Shown here: in pieces, positions 1 to 5,465 of the stretch
How the letters are laid out: each line of letters starts with the position of its first letter
How positions within the stretch are numbered: position 1 is the first letter of the stretch
Assembly: GCA_001799975.1 (NCBI GenBank)
Contig: MGUQ01000088.1
Span: forward strand, 1 to 5,465
Direction: 5' to 3'
Source: Elusimicrobia bacterium RIFCSPLOWO2_01_FULL_54_10
GTDB taxonomy: Bacteria; Elusimicrobiota; Elusimicrobia; 2-02-FULL-39-32
Length of the DNA stretch: 5,465 bases
The notes under the pieces: generated by a model
Database searches by the model: none
What the model saw: only the letters and a program-made list of their open reading frames with translations
What the model was told of the DNA's origin: nothing
Position numbers and translations under genes: made by a program

Positions 1-1
1 G

Positions 2-43
2 TTTTACTATGGCCTGGGCAACGCGTCGCAAAAGGAAAGCTAA
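2..43 (+). pseudogene. Upstream piece of the same barrel gene, ending at an in-frame TAA
   Basis: Frame 2 reads FYYGLGNASQKES and then TAA (41-43), and continues in the same frame as SDFTPEYTAVRL. The stretch FYGLGN...S...DFT is how Omp85 barrels commonly enter their first strands, so both sides of the stop look like one ancestral protein with a single codon changed (for example AAA, CAA or GAA to TAA). A frameshift is not needed to explain it. Either the gene is inactivated by a nonsense mutation or the base is a sequencing or assembly error. The piece is open to the left edge of the window. Confidence 0.55.
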
Positions 44-766
44 AGCGATTTCACTCCGGAATACACGGCCGTCCGCCTGCCGATATTGCTCGGAATCACC
101 AACGAAATTTCTCTGGGCGTCAAATTGAATTATGAGAACTGGAACATCCAGAGTTTTGGGACACAAGGCATACTGCCCGCTGACCTGCCCACGCTGATCG
201 GCAAGGATGGAAGCCGGCTCTACACCACCTCGCTCCTCTTCCGCTGGGACAAGCGCGATTCCAAAACGGACCCTACCCAAGGCGGGCTGCTGCAGGCTGA
301 ATACGAATATTCCAAAAAATTCACGGGGAGCGAAACTGATTTCAAGCGCACCACCGTGGAGGGCCGCGCTTTTTTGCCCTTGTTCTGGAAAGAATCGCAT
401 GTGGTGGCCGCGAGGATCTACATGGATTACAAAAAGGGAGATGTGCCTTTCTATCATCTTCCGGAATTGGGGGGGATTTTTTTCAACCGCGGGCTCATTG
501 AAGGCCGTTTCCGCGACAACCTGGCCGTCTGCGGCAATTGGGAATACCGTTTCAGGATCTACCAGCGCCTCCACTGGGCCTTCTTTGTGGACGGGGGCAA
601 TGTCTTCAACGATTTCAAAAGCGTCCGATTTTCCAAAGCCAAATACACTGGGGGAATGGGCATGCGCTACTATGTGCCGCCCGGCAACCTTCTTTTGGCA
701 CGCGTGGACGGCGGCTATTCCACGGAAGGCTTTCTCCTCTACCTCACCTTCGACCACCCGTTCTAG
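44..766 (+). CDS. Omp85/BamA-family outer-membrane beta-barrel, C-terminal part (partial, interrupted upstream)
   Basis: The 240-residue open frame looks like the C-terminal half of an Omp85 superfamily barrel (surface antigen D15 / BamA-TamA type), which assembles or exports proteins at the outer membrane. Visible signs are alternating amphipathic strands, an RG-containing stretch FNRGLIEGRFRD (about 481-522) in the place of the family's VRGF/LRGY motif, then NWEYRF, FVDGGNVF, a glycine-rich GMGMRY strand, LARVDGGYS and a final strand ending in Phe directly before the TAG stop. A C-terminal Phe is the usual outer-membrane barrel signal. The N-terminal part, including any POTRA domains or signal peptide, lies outside the window. 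No believable start exists here: the TTG at 86 has no ribosome binding site and falls inside a conserved-looking strand. The same frame continues upstream beyond an in-frame TAA at 41-43. BamA, TamA and other Omp85 members cannot be told apart from this piece. Confidence 0.75.
   Translation, partial: SDFTPEYTAVRLPILLGITNEISLGVKLNYENWNIQSFGTQGILPADLPTLIGKDGSRLYTTSLLFRWDKRDSKTDPTQGGLLQAEYEYSKKFTGSETDFKRTTVEGRAFLPLFWKESHVVAARIYMDYKKGDVPFYHLPELGGIFFNRGLIEGRFRDNLAVCGNWEYRFRIYQRLHWAFFVDGGNVFNDFKSVRFSKAKYTGGMGMRYYVPPGNLLLARVDGGYSTEGFLLYLTFDHPF
469..483 (+). repeat. Homopolymer tract G7-A-T7 inside the barrel gene
   Basis: Seven G are followed by one A and seven T, read in frame as Gly-Gly-Ile-Phe-Phe within ELGGIFFNRG. 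Such runs are prone to replication slippage and to sequencing length errors. The reading frame is intact as given. Confidence 0.6.
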
Positions 767-773
767 TCGGATT

Positions 774-782
774 TGGTATAAT
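774..782 (+). promoter_or_regulatory. Extended -10 promoter element for the miaB operon
   Basis: TGGTATAAT is an exact match to the extended -10 consensus (TGn followed by TATAAT at 777-782). It lies in the only intergenic gap of the window, just after the barrel gene's stop. No recognisable -35 hexamer sits 16-18 bases upstream, which is tolerable for extended -10 promoters. Transcription would be expected to begin at about 788-790, only 8-10 bases before the miaB ATG. That leaves no room for a normal Shine-Dalgarno leader. Confidence 0.6.
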
Positions 783-797
783 AGCTGTCCTCCAATT

Positions 798-1925
798 ATG
801 AACCTTTTCATTGAAACCCTGGGCTGCCAGATGAATACGGCGGATTCCGAAGAGATGGCGGACGCCCTCCTCAAAAAGGGGGCCCGCTTGACTCAGGAAC
901 GCGCCAAAGCCGATGTCGTCATCTTAAACACCTGCACGGTGCGGGACCACGCCGAGCAGAAAGCTCTCTCCTACTTGGGCCGCTTGAAAGACTGGAAAAA
1001 AGAAAACCACGAGCGCGTGCTCATTGTGGCCGGCTGCGCGGCCGAGCGCATGAAAAAAAGCTTAAAACACCGCTTCCCTCATGTGGACCTGGTGGTGGGA
1101 GCCAAGAGAATCCAGGATTTTCCCGACGTCATCGACAATTTTTTCAAGACGCGCAACTTTGACTGGTTTGCCGAAAGTGAGGAATCTTTTGACGGCGCGA
1201 AAATGCGAACTGAAGGCGACACTCTGGTTCTGGGCCAAGAGGACGAAACCGCCTTTGTCACCATCATGCGGGGCTGCAATTATTCCTGCAGTTACTGCAT
1301 CGTCCCCTCGGTGAGGGGGCGGGAAATTTATCTGGAGCCCGAATTCATTCTTTCCGAAGTCCGGCGTAAAACCGCGGCCGGGGCAACAAAAGTGATGCTC
1401 CTGGGCCAGACCGTCAACTCTTACTGGCACCGCGGACCCGCAGGCATGACGGATTTTCCGGACCTTCTTGAACAAGTGGAAGCCATTCCCCAGGTGACTG
1501 AAATCCGCTTCATGAGCCCGCACCCGCATTACATGTCTGCCAAGCTCATTGCCGCGCTTTCCAGAACCAAAAAAGTCTCTCCCGAAATTCACATGCCCGT
1601 CCAATCAGGCTCCAATCGCATGCTCACCGCCATGAAAAGAAATTACACCCGTGAAGATTTCATTCAAACATCCTCTGCCATGCGGCAGGCGGTGCCGGGC
1701 CTGAAACTCAGCACGGACTTTATTGTGGGCTTTCCCGGCGAAGCCGAGGAAGATTTTGACCAGACTCTGGATTTGACCCGAGATGTCCGCTTTAGCATGG
1801 CCTTCTGCTTCAAATACTCTCCCCGCTCAGGCACGGAATCGGCGGCTTTGGCAGACGATATCTCCCGTGAGGTCAAGGAAGAACGTTTGGCCCGCCTTCT
1901 GGCCGCCGTGGAGGCGTCCAAATGA
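798..1925 (+). CDS. miaB: tRNA-2-methylthio-N6-isopentenyladenosine synthase MiaB, lacking the TRAM domain
   Basis: This radical-SAM methylthiotransferase converts i6A37 to ms2i6A37 in tRNAs reading UNN codons, acting in the cytoplasm after MiaA. The 375-residue protein begins with the MTTase N-terminal domain. Cys10 (in ETLGCQMN), Cys46 (LNTCTVR) and Cys80 (AGCAAE) are the expected ligands of the auxiliary 4Fe-4S cluster. The radical-SAM domain carries Cys160, Cys164 and Cys167 (GCNYSCSYC, CxxxCxxC), followed by LLGQTVNSYW and MPVQSGSNRML. The GCQMN signature fits MiaB better than MtaB (usually GCKVN) or RimO (usually GCPKN). The start at 798 is chosen because this motif starts within ten residues of it, as in homologues; the frame is open further upstream, but only as a shadow of the barrel gene. 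No Shine-Dalgarno is visible. The protein stops at the linker helix (EERLARLLAAVEASK), so the C-terminal TRAM RNA-binding domain of usual 430-480 residue MiaB proteins is absent. The stop overlaps the next gene's start. Confidence 0.93.
   Translation: MNLFIETLGCQMNTADSEEMADALLKKGARLTQERAKADVVILNTCTVRDHAEQKALSYLGRLKDWKKENHERVLIVAGCAAERMKKSLKHRFPHVDLVVGAKRIQDFPDVIDNFFKTRNFDWFAESEESFDGAKMRTEGDTLVLGQEDETAFVTIMRGCNYSCSYCIVPSVRGREIYLEPEFILSEVRRKTAAGATKVMLLGQTVNSYWHRGPAGMTDFPDLLEQVEAIPQVTEIRFMSPHPHYMSAKLIAALSRTKKVSPEIHMPVQSGSNRMLTAMKRNYTREDFIQTSSAMRQAVPGLKLSTDFIVGFPGEAEEDFDQTLDLTRDVRFSMAFCFKYSPRSGTESAALADDISREVKEERLARLLAAVEASK
1910..1914 (+). promoter_or_regulatory. Shine-Dalgarno GGAGG for the lytic transglycosylase gene
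   Basis: GGAGG lies 7 bases before the ATG at 1922 and inside the last codons of miaB. It fixes the start of the next gene at 1922 and supports reinitiation at the ATGA overlap. Confidence 0.7.
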
Positions 1926-2524
1926 TCAAAAAAATTCTCATCGGCCTTGTTGTCGGCGTTGTAGGCTTGGGACTGCTGATCAAGTCCGGCATTCTTTCCG
2001 GCGGCCTGCGCGCCATGGAATCGTTGGTGCGTCCGGTTCTCCACAAGGAAATCATCAACCGCTACTGCGGCGTCTACAAGGAAGATCCCTATTTCATCAT
2101 GTCCATGATCAAAGTGGAATCCAATTTTCTGCGGGGGGCAAAATCCTCCCGGGGCGCTCTGGGCCTGATGCAGATCATGCCTGCAACAGCCAAGGAAATT
2201 TCCCGGGAATTGAAACTAAAGGATTTTAAAGAGGCTTCCCTGGCAGATCCGGAGACCAACATCCGCTTTGGCATTCATTATGTGGCCAAACTCCGTCGGG
2301 AACTGGGAGACCACGACCTGACCGTGCTGGCGGCCTATAACGCAGGGAAAAAGAATGTCCTGGAATGGCTCAAAGCCACAGGCCGCAAAGAATTGGACCA
2401 CAATGACATTGAATTCATCGAAACTCACAATTTCGTGAACGATGTGCTCAGGACCTATACCTGGCTCAAGCGCTGGCAAAAACTCCGCGGCAAAGTGGTG
2501 ACCAAAATGGATAAACCCACATGA
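1922..2524 (+). CDS. Membrane-anchored lytic murein transglycosylase, SLT domain (family 1)
   Basis: This enzyme is predicted to cleave the MurNAc-GlcNAc bond of peptidoglycan non-hydrolytically, forming 1,6-anhydroMurNAc ends, on the periplasmic side of the inner membrane. The 200-residue protein starts with MIKK and a hydrophobic Gly/Val/Leu segment at about residues 5-20, a signal anchor or signal peptide without an obvious cleavage site or lipobox. The SLT domain spans about 45-165. The catalytic Glu66 lies in KVESNF, followed by GALGLMQIMPATA (77-89), NIRFGIHY (112-119), AAYNAG (136-141) and HNFVNDVL near the end, in the order typical of Slt70-like enzymes. It is short and has no LysM or superhelical domain, like small SLT proteins annotated in many bacteria. 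It has a good Shine-Dalgarno and overlaps miaB by ATGA upstream and mutS by ATGA downstream. Its placement between miaB and mutS suggests co-expression, not an obvious shared pathway. Confidence 0.9.
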   Translation: MIKKILIGLVVGVVGLGLLIKSGILSGGLRAMESLVRPVLHKEIINRYCGVYKEDPYFIMSMIKVESNFLRGAKSSRGALGLMQIMPATAKEISRELKLKDFKEASLADPETNIRFGIHYVAKLRRELGDHDLTVLAAYNAGKKNVLEWLKATGRKELDHNDIEFIETHNFVNDVLRTYTWLKRWQKLRGKVVTKMDKPT

Positions 2525-4947
2525 GCGCCGTTTCCGCCAAAGAAAATCTCACGCCCCTCATGAAGCAATATGAGGATCTGAAAGCCCAGTACTTGGAAGA
2601 AATCCTGCTTTTTCGCTTGGGGGATTTTTACGAGATTTTCAGTGATGACGCCAAGAAGGCCGCGCCCATTCTGGAAGTGGCCTTGACACAAAGGCAGGGC
2701 GTGCCCATGTGCGGCGTTCCGCACCATGCCGTGGCGCGCTACATGGCCAAGCTACTTAAAAAGCGCCTGCGCGTGGCCGTGGCGGAACAGATGGAGGACC
2801 CCGCGGCGGCAAAAGGCATCGTGAAGCGGCAAGTGGTGCGCGTCATTTCCCCTGGCACCCTCCTTGAAGACGCCCTGCTTCAGGCGCAGAACAACAATTT
2901 TCTCGTCGCAGTCTCCATTGAAAACAAACCATCCCAAGCTGCTTATCGCGCAGGCCTGGCCGCCCTGGACATTTCCACAGGACAATTTTTTGCCACTGAA
3001 ATGGAAGATGACGCCCAATTCAGCCGTCTCGCCAACGAAATTGCGCTCATCAACCCGGCAGAAATCATAGCGGAGGGTGACATTCCCGCAACCGTCGCTC
3101 CGGAGATTCCGGTGCGCTTGCTCAAGGACATCGCTGGGGATTTGACGGATTTAGCAGCTCTGGCTTCCCGCCCCCTGGCGCGGCAAGCGGCGCACCTGGC
3201 CGCGGCCTACGCCCGCAAAATGAATCCCGGCGCGGCCTCGATGTTCGAAGCGCCGCAATGGCTGGACGCGTCTCAAACCCTTTCTCTGGACCGCGTGACT
3301 CTTGAAAATCTTGAAATTCTCCGAAACAAGGAATCGGATTCCACGGACAATACCCTCCTTGAATTTCTGGATCAAACCGTCACAGCCATGGGCGGCCGGC
3401 TCTTGAAGCAGTGGCTTTTGCGCCCTCTAAAAAACATTGATGGAATCACAGCCCGGCACGACGCCGTGGAAGACCTGGTGCGCAACTCATCGTTGAGAAC
3501 GGAAGCGCGCGAGTGTCTCAAAGGCGCTCTGGACATGGAACGCATCCTGGCACGCGCCCAAAGCGGCCAGGCAAACCCCAGGGATGTTCTGGGCCTCAAA
3601 AATTCTCTGGAAAAAGTTCAGGCCTTGTCAGGTCTCTTGCGGGGCGCCTCCGCCCTTCTGCACCAGAAGGCCATTGAAATCCCGGATTTCCAGAGTTTCA
3701 TCGTCCATTTGGCGAGCGCAATTTCAGAGGATCCGCCCATCCGTTTGGAAAATACCGGCGCCATCCGGGACGGTTTCAACGCCGCTTTGGACGAAAAACG
3801 AAGCGCGTCGCGCGAAGGAAAAAACTGGATGGCGGCCCTGGAAGCGCGCGTGAAGGAAGCCACAAAAATTTCCACGCTCAAAATCAGCTACACCTCCGTT
3901 TTTGGATATTACTATGAAGTGAGCAAATCGCATGTTTCCAAAGTTCCGCCCGAATGGCACCGCAAGCAAACTCTGGTGAATGCTGAGCGTTTCATTGATA
4001 ATGAGCTCAAAGATTTGGAGCAGAAGATTTTAGGAGCCGAAGAGCAGGCGCTCCGCATGGAGCGGGCGCTTTTCAGGGAAATTTTGGAAAGCATCAGCGA
4101 ACGCGCCTCCCATATCCGTCAGGCGGCGCGCGCCGCTGCAGAGCTGGACTGCCTCCTGGCCCTGGCGGAAACGGCAGACATGAAATCTTTGGCACGGCCT
4201 CAGATGGACGAAACCGCCGTCCTTGAGTTGGAGGGCGCCTGGCACCCAGTCGTTAAGGACAAGATTGCCGCCGGCATGTTTGTGCCCAATGATTGTTCAT
4301 TAAGCCCGGAGGGGGACCAGATCATCATACTTACCGGGCCCAACATGTCGGGCAAGTCCACCTATTTGCGGCAGACGGCTCTGGCCGTGCTGATGGCCCA
4401 AGCGGGGTCGTTCGTTCCAGCAAAAAAAGCCCGCATCGGCATTGTGGACGCCATTTTGACGCGCATCGGCTCGGGCGACCGGCTGGCGCAGGGCGAATCA
4501 ACTTTTATGGTTGAAATGAAAGAAACCGCCAAGATTCTGCGCGAAGCCACGGGCAGGAGCCTGGTCATTCTGGATGAGGTGGGACGGGGGACTTCCACTT
4601 ATGACGGCATATCCATCGCCTGGGCAGTGCTGGAGCACCTGAACCGCGCGCCCAAACCCAAAGTTCTTTTCGCCACGCATTATTTTGAGCTCACTCACCT
4701 GGCCTCAGAACTGGACGGCGTGAAAAATTTCAATGTGCAGGCGCAGGAGCGCAATGACACCGTGGTGTTCATGCACAAAATCGTCCCCGGCCCCGCTGAC
4801 CGCTCGTACGGCATTCATGTGGCCAAGATCGCCGGCATGCCCGGGCCCGTGGTGGAGCGCGCCAAAAAGATATTGGCCCGCTTGGAAAATGAGCACGATT
4901 CTTTGTTAAAATCAAGAAAATCTGTCCAACAGGAGCTTGCCCTATGA
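2521..4947 (+). CDS. mutS: DNA mismatch repair protein MutS
   Basis: MutS binds base mismatches and small loops in DNA as a clamp and recruits MutL on ATP binding. The 808-residue protein shows every core domain. The mismatch-recognition domain (about 9-120) has Phe36-Tyr37-Glu38 (GDFYEIF), the wedge motif in the same positions as in E. coli. The connector (about 125-245) is followed by the lever from about residue 255 (SLDRVTLENLEIL) and the clamp around 415-520 (SVFGYYYEVSKS). The ATPase has Walker A GPNMSGKST (606-614), STFMVEM, Walker B LVILDE (Asp685, Glu686), GRGTSTYDG and ATHYFEL with His720. This is the MutS1 class, because the mismatch domain is present. The loop between LTQRQ and VPMCGVPHHA is a few residues shorter than in E. 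coli. The C-terminus ends at QQELAL soon after the ATPase helices, so the tetramerisation tail of the 853-residue E. coli protein is absent. The start is set by the ATGA overlap at 2521 and the normal N-terminus; the upstream ribosome site is weak (TGGAT), so coupling is likely. Confidence 0.97.
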   Translation: MSAVSAKENLTPLMKQYEDLKAQYLEEILLFRLGDFYEIFSDDAKKAAPILEVALTQRQGVPMCGVPHHAVARYMAKLLKKRLRVAVAEQMEDPAAAKGIVKRQVVRVISPGTLLEDALLQAQNNNFLVAVSIENKPSQAAYRAGLAALDISTGQFFATEMEDDAQFSRLANEIALINPAEIIAEGDIPATVAPEIPVRLLKDIAGDLTDLAALASRPLARQAAHLAAAYARKMNPGAASMFEAPQWLDASQTLSLDRVTLENLEILRNKESDSTDNTLLEFLDQTVTAMGGRLLKQWLLRPLKNIDGITARHDAVEDLVRNSSLRTEARECLKGALDMERILARAQSGQANPRDVLGLKNSLEKVQALSGLLRGASALLHQKAIEIPDFQSFIVHLASAISEDPPIRLENTGAIRDGFNAALDEKRSASREGKNWMAALEARVKEATKISTLKISYTSVFGYYYEVSKSHVSKVPPEWHRKQTLVNAERFIDNELKDLEQKILGAEEQALRMERALFREILESISERASHIRQAARAAAELDCLLALAETADMKSLARPQMDETAVLELEGAWHPVVKDKIAAGMFVPNDCSLSPEGDQIIILTGPNMSGKSTYLRQTALAVLMAQAGSFVPAKKARIGIVDAILTRIGSGDRLAQGESTFMVEMKETAKILREATGRSLVILDEVGRGTSTYDGISIAWAVLEHLNRAPKPKVLFATHYFELTHLASELDGVKNFNVQAQERNDTVVFMHKIVPGPADRSYGIHVAKIAGMPGPVVERAKKILARLENEHDSLLKSRKSVQQELAL
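4904..4912 (+). promoter_or_regulatory. Candidate internal extended -10 promoter for pilZ-mutL
   Basis: TGTTAAAAT matches TGn plus five of six bases of TATAAT, in an AT-rich island at the 3' end of an otherwise GC-richer mutS. A weak TTGGAA lies 19 bases upstream, a long spacer. A start near 4919 would give a leader of about 25 bases containing the AGGAG site. The match could be chance, and this is a low-confidence call. Confidence 0.3.
4931..4935 (+). promoter_or_regulatory. Shine-Dalgarno AGGAG for the PilZ gene
   Basis: AGGAG lies 8 bases before the ATG at 4944, within the Gln-Glu codons near the end of mutS. It supports 4944 as the start of the next gene. Confidence 0.7.
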
Positions 4948-5438
4948 GCCAGGAACGCAGAGGCCATGTTCGTTTTCCAGTCATCAATAATGTCGGTGAA
5001 CCCGTTGAGCTTGATGTGATGGTGGGAGGCAAAAAGGTCGCCATCCCCGGGTATATCATCAACCTCTCCGCCGGCGGCGTGGGCATCATCGCTCTGGGCA
5101 AGGAATCGTCCAAGCTGACTGAGGGCACGCCGTTTAATCTCGATTTAAACCTGCCCCATCTGGAATCCAACAATGTGGAAGGCAAAATCATCCGCATTGA
5201 GAAGGGCAAGAGTGCGAAGGCGCAGCATTCGGATGATGAGTGGTTCCTGAGCCTTCAATTTACCAAGATCAAGCCTGCGTTCCTGCAGCACATCAACCGC
5301 ATGGCGGAAGACTGGAGTATTTGCGAGACCAAGATCCAGATGCGCCTGCCCGACGTCTGCTTCCGCAAGTGCTCCTACTGGGACCTCTGCGAAAAGACCG
5401 ATAAGCTCAAAGAACCCGCCCTCAAGAATGGCAAATAG
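4944..5438 (+). CDS. PilZ-domain protein with a C-terminal four-cysteine tail
   Basis: PilZ domains bind cyclic di-GMP and pass the signal to a partner protein or domain. The 164-residue soluble protein has the binding motif near its start, RRGHVR (Arg5, Arg6, Arg10, an RxxxR pattern), and the second motif NLSAGG (Asn40, Ser42, Gly45, the D/NxSxxG pattern), followed by beta strands to about residue 115. Both motifs look intact, so binding of the ligand is plausible. After the barrel comes a short helix and then an unusual tail with Cys127, Cys139, Cys143 and Cys149 (Cx11-Cx3-Cx5-C). This could hold zinc or an iron-sulphur cluster; I do not recognise it as a named domain. There is no signal peptide or membrane segment. 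A clear AGGAG and an ATGA overlap with mutS define the start. The 3' end overlaps the putative mutL start by 11 bases. The partner and physiological role cannot be told from the sequence. Confidence 0.87.
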   Translation: MSQERRGHVRFPVINNVGEPVELDVMVGGKKVAIPGYIINLSAGGVGIIALGKESSKLTEGTPFNLDLNLPHLESNNVEGKIIRIEKGKSAKAQHSDDEWFLSLQFTKIKPAFLQHINRMAEDWSICETKIQMRLPDVCFRKCSYWDLCEKTDKLKEPALKNGK

Positions 5439-5465
5439 AATCCGCCGCCTCCCGGAAGAGTCTGT
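5428..5465 (+). CDS. mutL: DNA mismatch repair protein MutL, extreme N-terminus (cut by the window edge)
   Basis: A new frame opens with ATG at 5428, overlapping the end of the PilZ gene by 11 bases, and reads MANRIRRLPEES before running off the window. MutL proteins typically begin with a short sequence of the form M-x-x-I-x-x-L-P-x-x-V, directly before the conserved IAAGEVV motif of the GHKL ATPase, and this matches that pattern. The position directly after mutS in the same operon strengthens the call. MutL would couple mismatch-bound MutS to downstream repair nicking. Only 12 complete codons are visible, so the ATPase motif itself cannot be seen. The ribosome site is weak, consistent with coupling to pilZ translation. 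The alternative is a chance open frame. Confidence 0.72.
   Translation, partial: MANRIRRLPEES

Noticed and set aside
41..43. Reassignment of TAA as a sense codon
   Set aside because: No other gene here ends in TAA (the stops are TAG, TGA, TGA, TGA, TAG), which made this tempting. But roughly 1,500 codons of the other genes contain no in-frame TAA, so a local mutation or error is far simpler.
86..88. TTG at 86 as the true start of the barrel protein
   Set aside because: There is no ribosome binding site, and conserved-looking barrel sequence continues upstream in the same frame.
788..793. TCCTCC before miaB as a ribosome site
   Set aside because: It has the anti-Shine-Dalgarno sense and would not pair with 16S rRNA; it is probably chance.
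207..797. Upstream extension of the miaB frame giving a 572-residue fusion protein
   Set aside because: The extension is the shadow of the barrel gene in another frame, is rich in Ser/Arg/Trp/Pro without domain character, and MiaB homologues begin at the residue chosen here.
1046..1064. Run of A in miaB (ATG AAA AAA AGC) as a programmed frameshift site
   Set aside because: Both shifted products would be meaningless, and the zero frame continues through all the expected MiaB motifs.
1062..1604. 180-residue antisense open frame across miaB
   Set aside because: It lies wholly opposite a well-supported gene, has no recognisable domain and is explained by the codon pattern of the sense strand.
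1926..2230. TRAM domain lost from MiaB by frameshift
   Set aside because: The alternative forward frame open across this region gives Arg/Pro/His-rich sequence without TRAM character, and a real gene with a good ribosome site begins at 1922.
4769..5209. 146-residue antisense open frame across the mutS/pilZ junction
   Set aside because: It is opposite two real genes, has no visible ribosome site or domain character, and looks like a shadow.
5439..5465. Terminator after the PilZ gene
   Set aside because: No stem followed by a T run is present, and the bases are better explained as the start of mutL.

Overview
The window is a dense, single-strand stretch of chromosome from a bacterium with an outer membrane. 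All supported genes lie on the + strand. The first is the C-terminal part of an Omp85/BamA-type outer-membrane beta-barrel, which implies a diderm cell. The base composition is moderately GC-rich by eye. No transposase, tRNA, rRNA, CRISPR array or phage gene is visible. The sequence does not fix a phylum. An uncultivated deep-branching diderm lineage is a guess from the look of the proteins, not a demonstrated assignment.

Layout. Positions 2-766 hold the 3' part of the outer-membrane barrel gene. Its frame is cut by an in-frame TAA at 41-43, although homology-like sequence continues in the same frame on both sides. A 31-base gap follows. It carries a perfect extended -10 promoter element (TGGTATAAT, 774-782) very close to the next start codon. 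From 798 to the right edge, five genes are packed head to tail: miaB (tRNA methylthiotransferase), a small membrane-anchored lytic transglycosylase, mutS (mismatch recognition ATPase), a PilZ-domain protein with a C-terminal four-cysteine tail, and the first 12 complete codons of what looks like mutL.

The first three junctions inside the run are ATGA stop/start overlaps and the fourth is an 11-base overlap, so this is almost certainly one translationally coupled operon. The miaB-mutS-mutL backbone matches an order known from other bacteria (for example Bacillus, where miaB lies upstream of cotE-mutS-mutL). The less usual parts are the lytic transglycosylase and the PilZ gene inserted into that backbone. 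Two proteins also look C-terminally trimmed: MiaB stops just before the expected TRAM domain, and MutS ends soon after its ATPase core.

I see no wholly new system. The points most worth a second look are the PilZ/Cys4 protein between mutS and mutL, the TRAM-less MiaB, the interrupted barrel gene and the near-leaderless promoter of miaB.
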